A stretch of DNA of 64,000 nt, taken from the NCBI RefSeq assembly GCF_027744825.2, contig NC_071334.1, positions 4,359,437 to 4,423,436 on the forward strand, written 5' to 3'. The notes under the pieces are model-generated. The model was given only the letters and a program-made list of their open reading frames with translations, ran no database searches and was not told the origin of the DNA. Of the stretch, positions 11,211 through 25,739 are shown piece after piece. Position numbers and translations under genes: made by a program. The DNA comes from Synchiropus splendidus. Lineage: Eukaryota > Chordata > Actinopteri > Syngnathiformes > Callionymidae. How positions within the stretch are numbered: the first letter of the stretch is position 1; each line of letters begins with the position of its first letter.

Positions 11211-13065
11211 AAATTTAGTGTGTCATAAATATATATAGAGCTGAGTTAAACATTTTACACGGCAAAAATATTTACAGGCCAAAAATGTAATATACTAGAT
11301 GTAATTATACATTAAATTTGTCCCAAAAAAATTAAACAAATGTCAAAAGAAGTCATATTAACGTGTGAAAATGTCTTCATTTCTAAATCATTGATGTGAA
11401 GTCAGTTTTCACACAGATTATATAGTATGAAGAGTAGATCAGTTTTTACTGTAGGAGAGAAGATGAAATGATTGTTTCAACATACTGCTTCGATTATTTG
11501 AAGGGAAAAATTCTTTACATGGCGAACAACCGTCTGTGCAGGTGTGTGAGCACGCAGTAGCCATCTGACTCTTTCAGTCCAACCTGAGAGGAGAGGCTCG
11601 CTGGAGTCAGTCAGTGAAGCCAGTCCACGTGAAGCATTGGTTTAGAGACCTCGACATGGTGACAAGGAAAGGCTTCGCTCCTCACAGCTCTATTTATTGA
11701 ATTGTAGCGAATATTCCTGGCAGCGGGGCTTTAACCGAAACCAGACTGCGGCTCACATCTGCGGCCAATCAGCACGGCGCAAAGGTCTTCCTTCCCTGTT
11801 GAATTTATTCACTAAATCCCAGCTCTGTTTATTTGAGGCCATGCTTTACTCTCAACTACTGAATCGCACAAATGGTCGCACGCGTATTGTTGCCCACACA
11901 CAATGGGGATCGAACGTGGCGCAATTTTCAGTTTTGTTTTGCATTTGATGGACGCAAAACATAAAACTGTCTGCCTAAACTAAATAATAAAACCACTTGG
12001 ACGTTCCTGTTTCATCCTGTGATATAAATTAGGAGCTATTTTTTTAAGTTGAGGAGAACTTTAACTCCCCTAAAATAATTTTAAACAATTGACGTTTCTC
12101 AAAAATGTCACGCAGAAATGACACAATAAACAAGTTATTCTCAAATTCTGTTTTTATTAGTAAAAACATGCCTGGAAACAGTCGATTTCAGTGAGTAATA
12201 TGTATTGTCATGTTTGCTTTTTAATTCTTAGTTATTTCATTTGTGCTTCTATCGAAACATTGTATGAATTCTATCACAAATAACAAGTTCATACCTGGTG
12301 CCCCTCCCACAGCATCATAGAAGACCTGTCAACAAAAATATCATTAGAATATCAAGTATATTTCCCAGCAAATCTAATAAAACTACACAACCGAGATATG
12401 TCTCCTTGTTTAAGATGCTCCCATCCCACTGGACCAATGGACAAGGTCACTGTGTTTCCATACTTGATGTTTGCTAATCTGGCGTACAGTGACAGCGAGC
12501 ACAAACATAAATAAACATAGTAATAAACATATAAATAAATGGATGACGGTGGATGTAAAATTGTGTTTGTTTTTTTAGCATGTTTTCCTTACAACTAGTT
12601 CAGAATTTGCGGAACACGTGCGGACACAACTTATTTTGTCACTTTCATTTGTTCTTGTGAGCTGCCTTTGGGCCTAGATAAGAACGTTATGAACAGCTGA
12701 AATCATCGTGCAAATATTTAAAAATCAATGACCATATCAGCGCAGAGCTCAGTGTAATGTCTTGGTCTGAGGCTGTGCAAGGTTACGACAGTGTTTATAC
12801 TGTTTTTGTCATGGACAGCCAGGTTTTATTGATGGCATATGAGGACTATAGACTGTCTACTTTTATGTCAGTCCAAACGAAAATCCTTCCTCATGTGTGC
12901 TCGGCCTCTGTCCTCTGTCCTAGCACCCACCTCCTCCGTCTCTCCTGCTGCCGTCTCTCATTTAAATATTTCATCCCGTTGTCTTGCGGCTTTTGCATCT
13001 TGCCAAGTGTCATCTAGATCCCAGGGCCTGACACTAAAGTGGAGCACGGAAGTCATTTTCAGACG

Positions 13066-13068
<3 letters not shown>
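11211..13068. other. intergenic DNA, no gene recognised
   Basis: AT-rich for most of its length. No open frame has a recognisable domain. A short patch at 11690-11840 is less AT-rich but remains anonymous. Confidence 0.5.

Positions 13069-13120
<52 letters not shown>
13069..13120. repeat. (GT)n microsatellite, 26 units
   Basis: Uninterrupted GT dinucleotides. The poly-Val/Cys and poly-Thr/His frames across it are artefacts of the repeat. Confidence 0.97.
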
Positions 13121-13121
<1 letters not shown>

Positions 13122-14007
13122 AGAGGGAGCAAAAGAAAAGACAAAAAGAGAAAAGAAAAGGGGTGGGCCGAGTCCAACAGGGTCTGAGACATGGGCTGGT
13201 GATGAGAAGTGAAACGGTGGAGAAGACATGCGAGTGATAACTAATGTACTTCCTGTGTACTTCCTCAATGCTGCTGCCACCCTCACTCACACTCACTCAG
13301 CTTAAACACTGACGTGTCTCGGGCAAATGTGTGTGTTGGGAGGTGTGTGTGAGAGCGAGAGAGAGTCAGACACAAGGCGCAAAAAAACGTACATTTACGT
13401 GTCTGCTGGACGAACTGACGACTGACGTGTGTGTGTCTGTGCACGTGTGTTTCCTCGACTCCATCTTGACACACACATGCTTCCAAATCTCCTCCTCGTC
13501 CTGCAGAAACCGAGACAGAGGAGATGAGATTGCAACAATCTGAGTGTCCTCCGCGTCACACCGACCCGCTGTAGTTTAGATCCGCGGCTGTGAAAACATG
13601 AGCGCAAACACGATTTGGCTTTTAACACCAACATTGTCAGGTAAAACAGCGCCGTGCCTTCAACAGCGTAACCTGCGGATGGATAACGTTTCAGAAGAGC
13701 CGAGGGGCATCAGGAATAGTGTCCTCAGAAAGGTTGCCTGACTTTAAGTTCAGCAGAAAGAGACGCGGTGAGATGTAAAGCAACATATGGAAAATTCAGA
13801 AATGAGGAACAAAGAACATGAAGTTTAAATTGTTGTAATTGTTAGGGAAATGCTCTTTATCTTTGGAGATCAAGACAGTATGAACTAGTGAACTGTCCGT
13901 CTCCGGTTTGTGTGCGAGGGCACTGAACTGTGCCACTGTCACAACTGTTACACTGAGGCTGTGAGTGCATCTACTGAAAAGTGAGATGAAACTTTGACTC
14001 TGACTAA
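13121..14007. other. intergenic DNA, no gene recognised
   Basis: Purine-rich just after the GT tract (13121-13165), then mixed sequence with scattered TGTGTG. No gene features. Confidence 0.5.
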
Positions 14008-14019
14008 CGTCACAGTACA

Positions 14020-14317
14020 GAAGGGTTGGTGAGGTTTCCTGAAACAGTGTTCTTATTTACAGAAGCCACTAGATGGCACTGTTGGTTTTGAAATGATGTG
14101 AGGTTTCAATGAATTACTTGTTCAAGTCAGCGATGAAGTTTCATGAAACAGTGTCCTGATTTTCAGAGGCCACCAGATGGCGCTGTAAAATGTTTGGACT
14201 TGAAGAACCAATTCAACGAAACCTCACATCATTTCTAGTGGCCTCTGAAAATGAGGACACTGTTTCATCAACCCTGCAACACTGTTTCATGAAGCCTCAT
14301 CTGCCCATCACTAGTAC
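14020..14317. repeat. repeat family A, compound copy
   Basis: Two left-arm segments occur in the same direction, each with a CTCF-like motif (14066-14080 and 14170-14184, both +), followed by a right arm ending CTCATCTGCCCATCACTAGT. The right-arm motif has lost half its bases (TTCTAGTGGCC). This looks like one copy inserted in, or recombined with, another. Confidence 0.8.
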
Positions 14318-14680
14318 TGAGCAATGAGAGGTGAGCGTCCAAATGTGGTACTACGATATAACTGATCATCCACTGAAAGACAACCTTATTCCTCACTCAT
14401 GACATTAACCAATATCATCATATCAGTTACACGGATGCAGCAAGCAAACCATGTGAAAGGTCAAAGTGCACAGCAGCCTGTATATAAGCAACGAAAGTTT
14501 TGAATGAGGCAACAAGGATGAGGTATTTGTTTCTTTGTTTATTTTCTGGTCAGATTGTCATAGAAAACAATATAATAAAGTCACTGCATGGTGTTACTGA
14601 GCTCTGGCACTAACAATTGAAACTGAGCTTCATGTGCTTGTCAGAAGGTTGTGCGTGTGTTTCAGAATATCTATTCTGGT

Positions 14681-14925
14681 GATGTCCACTCTTGTGGACC
14701 CCATAGGTGTTGGGGGGACCCCAGGAGGTTAAGCCTCAATTTCAGGATCAAAACTTCAAAATAACTGGGTCATTATAATTGAGTTCAAGTTTGGTTTGGA
14801 CCCTGGTTCAGGTGAGCCACGTGTTTTGGATGGTTAGGGTTCGGGTGGGAGGCTGTGGAAAGGGTTACGGCAATGAGAGGTCCCCACAAAGATGAGCGAC
14901 AGACCTGTGTGCAGGGACGTGTGTG
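14681..14925. repeat. repeat family E (microsatellite-linked), copy 1
   Basis: Shares GGGTTACGGCAATGAGAGGTCCCCACAAAGAT-like sequence with 49596-49775 (GGGTCTGGCAATGTGCGGTCCCCACAAAGAT, compared by eye; here about 14859-14891). CA/GT-rich flanks and the 'rate-of-gap' words TGGACC and GTCC recur. Similar sequence is common beside CA repeats in fish genomes (general knowledge). Confidence 0.5.
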
Positions 14926-15257
14926 AAGCTGCGAAAGTTTGATAACATTATAATGTTAAGAAAGAAATGTAATGTAATGTAATCCAATATCATATAATCA
15001 AAATTGTTTCTTTCTTTCTTCTCCCACGAATGACCAACAAAAAAACCTGCAGAATATAGACATGTTAAACACAACAATGTAAAGGAAAAAATATATATGT
15101 ATAGCTACACACCAAATCCTCCAAAATTCAATAATCTCTTGGTGTGTGTGGCTTCTGTTCCGCTTGCCAAGCTGCTCACTGACCCCCTGCAAGTGTGTTT
15201 GACCTTTCAACTCTGTGCTTTGCTCTCAGGAGGAAGAGGCTGCTGGCTATTGCACCA

Positions 15258-15258
<1 letters not shown>

Positions 15259-15302
<44 letters not shown>
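15259..15302. repeat. (CA)n microsatellite, 22 units
   Basis: Uninterrupted CA dinucleotides. A second, shorter CA tract follows near 15449-15466. Confidence 0.97.
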
Positions 15303-15305
<3 letters not shown>

Positions 15306-17027
15306 GACCCAACTGTGAGTGGATTTAGTCAAGGGGGCGACTCCACTCTGGCTTCTGGTCAACCACAGTCACAGATAAAAGGATGTATCGCTTCTCAATC
15401 CGATAGTCTGGGCAGCTGCACGCACACATAAAAACACATTAACATCCACACACACACACACACACTCTGAGACGGCGCGTTTGAGTCCCAAAGCTTAGCT
15501 CCTGATCCTCTCTGTGGGAGTATGACACTTCACAAAGTCACTTGGACCGGGAACACACGACGGCCCTTAAACCTCGGAGGCCTGTTTATGGTGATCTGCT
15601 GGTCAGCGTCTGTTAACCGTCAGCGCCGCCACGTCCTGCTCCCAAAACCGTCAGTCATCCCTTACACGGATGTAAACGCACGTCTGTGCGGTTGAGGTGG
15701 AGCGGACACATCGAGAAAATCACACATCTGCGGCGCCCCCCACCTCAACAAAAAAAGAGTCACCGGCGTAGATTGACCTCCGCTTCCTGCCTCCCCCCCT
15801 CCACGGTCAGGCACATCGCTAGCCCTTTCACTGATGCACTAATGCGGACAGGCGTGCTCGCTGTGGTCGGTGTCAGCTCAGCTCGCGTCTCCGCGTGGCC
15901 CAAGGCCGCCAGATCGCCAGTTTGCAAGCGAGAGGCCGTTGAAACCAGAGGCGACCGTATTTAATACAGAGCTGATGATCCACCACAAGGTCAGAGGGTT
16001 GGATGTCGTTGCGTTTAGACATGAAGAGGGCGACGCGGAGAGGTCTTCTCTGACTCCAAAACAAAGAATGGCCTCAACAGTGAAGTAAAAATCCAAACTT
16101 TTGGGGAGAGTTACCGAAGAGAATCTTGTGTCTAAGTGTCTTGGTAACTAGATCTTTGTCTCCTTTTTCCCCTCATGTGTTGACACATTTGCACGACTGA
16201 GAAACGCCAGGACGTATGGGGAGAGCTACTCCACTCTGAGAGCCGGGCCGATACAAATCACAAGTCGGCACTTGTGTCATGTCAGCTCCAAGATATCTCA
16301 AGTGCCTTGTTTATCTTCCCCGAGACACCCTCCCTGCTGTTACAGCTCAGGCGATCCACCTCTCTCCCACCAGACCCACCTCCCTCGTATCAAATGAGGG
16401 GTTCGGTAAAAACACAGTCAAGGTTTGGGTCAAGGAACTGGGATGGAGCTTGTCCTGGGACAGCCATGGAGTTTTTGTTCGGCTGGCTTTTCGTGTGCAG
16501 TTCCAAGGCCATAAAAATCTCTTCTAACCTTGTCTGTGACCAAACCAGTGTTTCAAATCTCTGAGTGCATCTCCATACCTGACACTAGCACCTTTGTTCA
16601 TCCTGCTTGCCAAAACCATGTTTTCTGTTGTGCTTCTTGTTGTCGAGTCCACGTCACAATTGTTTACTACTCCCCAAACGATTTTAAGATTCATTTTCTT
16701 TTTTTTTTCACCCCCAGAAAATTATAAATGCTGCAGCCATCAATGCTAAAATGTGAAAGAGATAAGCCCACTGTGACACCTGAAAATCAGGGGGTGATTT
16801 TAAGGAGTAAATAAATACACTATTTCAGAAGGTAAGCACATGACACAGGGTCATCCTTTACTGTATGACCTCAATATCTTCTTCCTTGCGGAAGAACAAT
16901 AGTCTTCGTAGAGTCAAATATCTCAAACACCCTCTTGACTTTTGTTCGTAAAACCTTGCATTAATTTTACTCAGGGAAATATTGGATAAAACTCAACAAT
17001 AAAGGACGTTTTCTGCCTGTCACGGAC
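15303..17027. other. intergenic DNA, no gene recognised
   Basis: A GC-richer patch (15470-15960) contains overlapping open frames of 60-90 codons on both strands without domains. Nothing supports a gene. Confidence 0.5.
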
Positions 17028-17035
17028 CTATAAAC

Positions 17036-17234
17036 TAGTGATGGGTAGATGAGGTATCATGAAACAGTGTCCTAATATTCAGAGGCCACTAGATGGCGCT
17101 ATTATTATTTAGAAATAATGTGAGGTTTCATTGAATTAGTTGTTCACGTCCAAACATTTTACAGCAGACAGCACCATCTGGTGGCCTCTGAAAATCAGGA
17201 CACTGTTTCATGAAACCTCATCTACCCATCACTG
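17036..17234. repeat. repeat family A, intact copy with 8-bp target duplication
   Basis: Starts TAGTGATGGGTAGATGAGG and ends CTCATCTACCCATCACTG. The flanks CTATAAAC (17028-17035) and CTATAATC (17235-17242) match at 7 of 8 positions, as a hAT target duplication would. CTCF-like motifs: CCACTAGATGGCGCT at 17086-17100 (+) and AGCACCATCTGGTGG at 17170-17184 (-). This 199-bp copy is a good reference for the family. Confidence 0.9.
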
Positions 17235-17242
17235 CTATAATC

Positions 17243-18278
17243 CACCTCTTGTACCGTCGGTTAAAGGCTCCGGGATGTCATAGCATTGCACTGCATTTCC
17301 TCCCTGCATATTTCATATCAGAATCAGTCTTGAACTTCGTACGAACTGATGATCATATAGATCGTGTCAGGGAAATAAACTCAAGAATGTCAGCGCCAAA
17401 CTGATCGCTGGTGTACTGCCTTTCCTTATGCCCAGTGTATACATTCTTTCTGTTGTTTTGTTTTGTTTTTTTTTTGTCCCGGGCAGCACCAACGTCAGAG
17501 CATTACACACACACACACGGAGAGCATCATATGCACACACTGGCTGGAGGAGACAGCAGTGCTTGAGTGGACCAACCCCTCTTACATGTGATGTTTTCAT
17601 GACAGTTGTGATCCAGTGAGAACCATCTGTTAATACCACCAATGTGGTTTTACCTGCGGTGAGACTGATCCAGTCGGAATAGCGCTCAGTTCAACACCAC
17701 CCAGAAGTCCTCACACACACACACACACTCTCGCTTGTTCTCTCCTCCGGCCAGCCCCCCACACAGCGGCAGGTTTTTAAAGGAGTGGAACGACAAATGG
17801 CTCCTCTTTAGCTATTAAAGTGAGAGCACCTACTTCTTCCTCCGGGAAGACGCACTTTTACATCGATGATATTGTCATTTACTTAATTTCTGTCAAGCTA
17901 AATAAGGAAAAATGAAGTTTCGAAAAGTCGGGAAAAGTACAAGAATCCTGTGTTAAATATGGCAGTAAGACATCAGTCTGCATGGATCTGCTGGCTTCAG
18001 AGCAGTTTGTGTCCAATGAAGGACAGTCCGGGACATTGCAACAGAGCGGGTGCGGCGGCAGTCACATGTCACCGTGGGGCATCATATATAGACTAGCGGG
18101 TTAACATATTTTAATCGCATGTAATTGTTTTTATTTCATTTAATTGAATGGAACAGTTTTCTCTCCAGACAACAGGGAACCTTTGTCAGTGCAGGAGTTC
18201 CTGCTCCACTGATGCCACTGATGCACAAGACACGTGGCAGCTAGGATGAGAACAACAACAACAAACATGGAGGAATCA
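17243..18278. other. intergenic DNA, no gene recognised
   Basis: Contains short CA tracts (about 17507-17518 and 17713-17728) and a T-run near 17466. No gene features. Confidence 0.5.
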
Positions 18279-18326
18279 TCCCTGAACCAAAGCAAACAAA
18301 AGCAGCTGTTTGCTTTGGTTCAGGGA
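18279..18326. other. perfect hairpin: 20-bp stem, 8-nt loop
   Basis: 18279-18298 is the exact reverse complement of 18307-18326, with loop AAAGCAGC (18299-18306). The flanks pair only sporadically (77/28, 75/30 and 74/31 could pair). A perfect 20-bp stem with a short loop could be a small-RNA precursor, a cruciform, or the remnant of a foldback element. Its identity is unknown. Confidence 0.9.
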
Positions 18327-18559
18327 GGTTTTTCCACTGCTCTGAATGGACTTGACATTCTAATAAAACTGAAATTCTTATACAAATATTTTCAAGACAT
18401 GAAAAGAGCTTAAGTTTAAATAAGGTGATATAAAAACTTGAATATAGACACCATCGTGGTTCATTGTGCTGTTGTCAAACTGAAGCAAAATAAACAATAT
18501 TTTGTTCTTTAAATGTCTGTATGGCTCCATCATTTGGTTCAGTAATATACCACATTCAT

Positions 18560-18690
18560 TCAAATTGAAAACTGTGGCTTCTTGTGGCAAATATTACTTC
18601 TTGTACTGCAAACAATACTGCGATTAATTCAGATTAATTCATCACAAATAATTCGATTTTTTTTTTTTTTATCGAATCCCACCCTTAATA
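18560..18690. repeat. possible dispersed repeat relic
   Basis: GATTAATTCAGATTAATTCA followed by a T-run and ATCGAATCCCACCC resembles a diverged element common in fish (recollection). No second copy is seen here. Confidence 0.3.
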
Positions 18691-18849
18691 CAGACATAAG
18701 GACATGGACAGACAAGGACATCAATAGTCTGGAAGGTTTGAACTGAAAATTGTTGTCTTCCTAGAACCAACTCCAGTGAGTCGGAGAATGGCCCTAAAAC
18801 GTTCGATGCGCAACATACCCAACTTTTTTTTTTTTCTTTTCTCTTAGAA

Positions 18850-19480
18850 AAAAAGTAGGGAAATGCAAAAGAGAGTGTCAGGCAGCAACATCCCTCCAGA
18901 GTCCTCACAGAACCTGCTGGTTAGCAGAGCCACAGAGGCCAATAGAAAGCACATCGCACACTTTTGTGCCTTGACTCCACTCTTGAATCAGCTCACGATC
19001 ATTTCGGATTTTATTGCCGGAATAAAAAATCCTAACAACTCACAGATAATTAGCCTAATTAGCAAATTGGCACAGTCTATAAAGTGAACCACATTAAAGT
19101 GTTCAGAGAGGCTCCAATCGATGTCTCCACTTTATAGACATAAAAACAGATTTGCTCAGGTGAGATCGGCTGTTAACATGATTTAAAAATGTTCAACCTG
19201 ACGTGAGTTGACACATTAGTCAATATTTTTGTTTCGCAAGTGCAGCAGAATTTTTGTGCACTTTCACGTTCCTGTTATTTTGGCTTCGTCGAGGTGACTG
19301 GTGTGTGTCAATGAGGAGGGAGGACTGGCTCCAGCGACGCCCTCTCGTTTTCATATCGAGCATAATTGATATAAGCAGTGTGCTCCAATTTAAGAGGGTG
19401 ATTAATACAACAGATACATCACAGCATGGTGTGAGGCATCTCGCTGCCTCGCCAGTCTCCTCACGCCGCGAAGGAGAGAG
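18850..19480. promoter_or_regulatory. candidate regulatory element(s) upstream of tshz3
   Basis: Repeat-free, with dense motifs: GATAATTAGCCTAATTAGCAAATTGG (about 19044-19069; key feature is three ATTAG/AATTA cores in about 26 bp), GGCCAATAG (CCAAT type) and GAGCATAATTGATATAAG. It looks like one or two conserved enhancers. No alignment was available. Confidence 0.38.
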
Positions 19481-19712
19481 GGAGAGAGTGCCGTGTTATT
19501 TGGCTGTGACAGGAAGCGCTTTTCATAAATCACGAGGAGATGAGAGCAGCACACACTTTCTTTTTTTTTTTGAAGGCCTCGCCCTGGTTTTGGTTCCATT
19601 CACAACTTGCAATGTTTTTATCTTGGTTTGTTTTTATTGTGATAGAGAGTCATAAAGGTTGTTTTGCAAATATGAAATCACAGTTATATGACAAATGAAT
19701 ATACCGACATGT

Positions 19713-20057
19713 ACAGTGGTACCATGGTTCTCGACCACAATCCGTTCCAGACGGCCGTTCGAGAAGCAATTTGTTCTAAATCTGAATGGATTTTTCCCAT
19801 TACAATGAATGGAAAAAGAACTAATGCGTTCCAAGCCTTAAAACAGTCTTTTGTAGGCGTGAATGTAGAGTGTCTGCTGCAGGTGGCTGTTCCTCTATGT
19901 GTGTGGCCGCTGCATGTGGGAGGGGTTGCCGAGTGAGTGAGGTCTCTCCAGAAGTGAAGAGGTGCCCGGTGCGTGTCCAGCTCTGAATGTGCGCTTCTGT
20001 GCAGTTTGGCTGCTGTGACAAAGTCATAAACCAAGTCATAAGCCAAGTCACGCTCTA
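19713..20057 (+). repeat. repeat family B MITE, 3'-truncated copy
   Basis: Begins TACAGTGGTACC, continues through CCGTTCCAGACGGCCGTTCG and ends around GTCACGCTCTAGCC, where similarity to the complete copy at 43089 stops. Open frames of 166 and 76 codons on the - strand are read-through of the repeat. Confidence 0.85.
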
Positions 20058-20335
20058 GCCAGTAATGTACCCCTGGATAGGGACATTCATTCCAACAGTG
20101 AGTCCACCTAACTTTTGTGTCAATTGTGTAAAAATGAGTTAAAAAATAAAGTAGGTTGCACTCAGCTACATCAGCTACACACACTTAAAATACACAACTG
20201 AAACTATTGATGGTTGAAGTTAAATAAGAGGGAATTACATTCACTGTGTTAAAAAAATTGCAGTCGCTCAGCTGCACTGTTGTGTGTACGAGAGAGCTGA
20301 GCCAAAAGGCAAAGCTCTCCATTAGCCGATCAGTC

Positions 20336-20722
20336 TCTGTTCCGACTCTAACCTAAGGTCATGAGCTGTGGGTCATGACCGAAAGAACTAGATCTCAGAT
20401 CTAAGTGGCTGAAATGAGTTTTCTCTGACATGTGCTGGGTGTCTCTCTTAGAGATCAGGTGAGGAGCTCTGTCACTCGGGAGAGACTCAGCTACTGAGAG
20501 GAGTCAGCTGAGATGGCATCTCATGAGGACATTCCATGGAGGCCTCCCTTTGGAGGTGTTTCAGGCACAGCTGAGAGGAGACCAAGGGGTGGACCCAGGA
20601 CCAGGTGGAGGGATTATATCTCTACACTGGTCTGGAAGCGTCTCGGGATCCCCCAGTCAGAGCTGCTGGATGTTGCTGCCCCCGCGACCGGAAACAGATA
20701 AGTGGTTGAGGATGGATGGTTT
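20336..20722 (+). mobile_element. 3' fragment of a LINE (non-LTR retrotransposon), dead
   Basis: The frame from 20513 reads through GGPRTRWRDYIS and WKRLGIPQSELLDVA, which resembles the C-terminal end of reverse-transcriptase polyproteins of common fish LINEs (L2/Rex1/RTE-like; exact clade not assigned). It then ends with GCTGCCCCCGCGACC and a GGATGGATGG tail typical of their 3' ends. The upstream part (GTGGCTGAAATGAGTTTTCT, then AGGTGAGGAGCTCTGTCACT) is in another frame, so the fragment is 5'-truncated and frameshifted. Confidence 0.7.
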
Positions 20723-21840
20723 CTTAAATCAATTTCAACACATGATTTTTTTTAAATAAAACTTTTTAATTCTTATAATTTTTATTTTATTATTATATTT
20801 TGTTTTTTTGTATGTTTTTTTTTCCATCCAATGGCAGCTCACATTCAAATGTGATGACCTTGGTGGTGGAGCATCTTAAGTAAAAAAAAACAAGTCAGAT
20901 TCCACACAAAGCGTGAAATGCGCTGCCAATTGAACACTCTATATATAATCTATCTATAAAAACATTAGAGCAGTGTATCATATCCATGACCAACAATTAC
21001 TTACAAACACGCAAGTCATATACACTGATGAAGTTGTTACAAAACTGCATCACAGATTGCAGTGTGATTTGGCGAAACGTCTCTTTCTAGTGTGCAGTGT
21101 ATTTCCTGAAGTCAGCTCACCAGCAAGAGATTCAGAACGTTTCAGCCTTTCACATCGTCTTCATTGCTGCGTTGCTCCTTGGTGTGATCCAGACGTCTTT
21201 GCCCAGGAGAGGGAATTCTTCTCCGTGACATGTTCTTTGAAGAGGTCTGGCACGACAAGAAGCAAAACACATATATGTCATATTTCCTCTGACTAAAACA
21301 ACAAGCAACAGTAACCTAGTCACATGTCACTGGAAGAGCACAGAGAGAGGGCGGACCTCCGCCACATTCACAACATGAAACTTAGGTCAGAAATACAGTG
21401 TTTTAAGTTCATTCTCCATTGGCTCTTTGGCTCTTTGTATTTGTCTCGTGACACTTGCCTGGGAGGAACGTGGTGTTTCTAAAAGAGCAAGTCATTCAAT
21501 GTTCTTTATAAATCGAACTGGCCTCTTTCTGAACACGTCAGTATGTTTCAGTTTAAGCAAAACTTTCCGTGATTTGAAAACACGGGAGCTTAAACGCCAG
21601 CCACACCCTCTCTGCTGTGATTGGTCAGGAGGAAACCTTCAGCCCGCCTCTGCTGAGAGCTGCTGTCAGGAACGCCTCCACTAAACTCCATATAACAGTA
21701 CACTTAGAATATCATGGCCACACTTTCTCTGCAGTCCAAACAAGCTGCTCTGTCCCTCAGGCTTGGTAGTTCAGAGATGAACAAACAGGGAGCTTGTGTG
21801 GGCTGGTCCACCGAAGCAAGGAGCTCCACTTTAACCATGA
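20723..21840. other. intergenic DNA, no gene recognised
   Basis: AT-rich near the LINE tail (20740-20830) and anonymous after that. A 107-codon open frame (20973-21296) has no domain. Confidence 0.5.
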
Positions 21841-21841
21841 G

Positions 21842-22003
21842 CGAGGGTGGATGAGGTTTCATGATACAGACGCCTGATTTTCAGAGGTCACCTCACATCA
21901 TTTCTAAACCAAGAGCGCCATCTAGTGGCCTCTAAAAATGAGGACATTGTTTCATCTACCCTGCAACACTGTTTCATGACGCCTCATCGACCCATCAGTA
22001 CTT
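21842..22003. repeat. repeat family A, internally deleted copy
   Basis: GATGAGGTTTCATGATACAG opens it and CTCATCGACCCATCAGTAC closes it. The left CTCF-like motif is lost by a deletion after CAGAGGTCAC. The right one is intact: AGCGCCATCTAGTGG at 21914-21928 (-). Confidence 0.8.
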
Positions 22004-22223
22004 GACACTCAGCTGCAGTTCGGTCTTACTCTCGTAGCCTCTTGTTCGTGGACAATTTAGACTGAGATTTGCAAAACACACCATTCTCATGATGAGGGAC
22101 TCACTGCATCATGGAGAGAAGGATTTCAAACATTTGAGTCCGGGGAGTGGAATTTGGACGTTAGTTGCTCTTCAAAAACCATCTAATGTTTAGTTAAAAA
22201 AACTGATTCTTTCTCCAGTCAAT

Positions 22224-22445
22224 ACTGGTGAAGGGTCGATGAGGTTTCATGAAACATTGTCCTCATTTTCAGAGGCCACCAGATGGCGCTGTCTGCTGTA
22301 AAATGTTTGGACTTGAACAACTCATTCAATGAAACCTCACATTATTTATAAACGAAGAGCACCATCTAGTGGCCTCTGAAAATGAGGACACTGTTTCATC
22401 AACCCTGCAACACTGTTTCATGACACCTCATCTACCCATCAGTAC
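22224..22445. repeat. repeat family A copy inside the tandem duplication (unit 1)
   Basis: CTCF-like motifs at 22276-22290 (CCACCAGATGGCGCT, +) and 22358-22372 (AGCACCATCTAGTGG, -). The right end is CTCATCTACCCATCAGTAC. Confidence 0.85.
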
Positions 22446-22732
22446 AGACACTCTGGTGCAGTTCGGTCTTATAAGAATGTGGGCGGGGTTCAGATCAGTG
22501 CTTCAGGGAGAGTCAAGCACACTGTGACATAATACTGTGCTGGACTCTTGTAGCCTCTCGTTCGCGGAGAAGTTAGACTGAGATTTGCAAAACACAGCAC
22601 AGTCACGATGAGAGAGGAGAGAATGGAGAGGAAATCCACCAATTGAAACACGTACTGTATGAGTCAGGGGAGTGGAATTTGGACATTAAGTTGCTCTTCA
22701 AAAATCAAAACCGATTCTATACGACGGTCAAT

Positions 22733-22957
22733 ACTGGTGAAGGGTCGATGAGGTTTCATGACACAGTGTTGATGGGTGGCTGAGGTTTCATGAAACAGTG
22801 TCCTGATTTTCAGAGGTGCTGTCAGCTGTAAAATGTTTGGACTTGAACAACTCATTCAACGAAACCTCACATTATTTCTAAACAATGAGCGCCATCTAGT
22901 GGCCTCTAGGACACTGTTTCATAAACCCTGCGATACTGTTTCATGATACCTCATCTA
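22733..22957. repeat. repeat family A copy inside the tandem duplication (unit 2)
   Basis: The left motif is deleted (CAGAGGTGCTGTCAG). The right motif AGCGCCATCTAGTGG is at 22888-22902 (-). There is an extra copy of the terminal GATGGGTGGCTGAGGTTTCA segment. Confidence 0.8.
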
Positions 22958-24949
<1,992 letters not shown>

Positions 24950-25103
24950 GAACTGAAGTTTAAATATTCATCTAAATAAATGTGTCAGACATTTTCTGAA
25001 TGTTGTATTCCATCTTTCACTTGGTTTAAGCATTGTCAGTCAATATTCTTCACTTTGTCATAAAAGTTTTTTGGGGTTTTTTTTTTTCATAGGAAAATAT
25101 CAC

Positions 25104-25108
<5 letters not shown>

Positions 25109-25190
<82 letters not shown>
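25109..25190. repeat. (TA)n microsatellite, about 41 units
   Basis: Uninterrupted TA run of about 82 bp, only 166 bp after the previous one. The poly-Tyr/Ile open frame across it is an artefact. Confidence 0.97.
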
Positions 25191-25194
<4 letters not shown>

Positions 25195-25700
25195 TAGCAA
25201 GCTATATATCTCTTCATCCATTGCTAAAGTACTATGAAAGAAGGGAACATGCATGAATCATATGAAATGAAAAAAACAATACATTTCAATTCAATGATTT
25301 AGGGTGTTCTATTTTTTTCTTATATTAGTGTTAATATGTACATTAATATACATTTGTGTTGTAAAATAGTCATTCTATTGATCTCCTTTAACAGTGGAAT
25401 AAAAAGTGTTTTTTGTTTTGTTAGTAAAAAATATAGGACATTACTGATCATCACAATGTATTCTTTATTATTTTTCACATGCATGAAAGGTCTACAGACA
25501 GGTTATTTATTCAAAGAATATAAGGAAATAAAAAAATGAATGTAATTTAATAAATCAGTGTTATTGGTCAAACACATGTTTTGAATCAGTGTTGACGTTT
25601 TCTGTCCTCATGTGTGTCTGTTTACTGCTCTCATTGCCTTATTCTCATTTATGTAAAGAAAAAGGAAAAAGAAAGAGACTTAATATTACAGAATTGTGTG
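25191..25700. other. AT-rich intergenic DNA, nothing recognised
   Basis: Very AT-rich, with no gene, RNA or named repeat. Confidence 0.55.
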
Positions 25701-25739
25701 TTGGTTTTGAGCGTTCACCGCACAGTCTCAGTTAAAATG

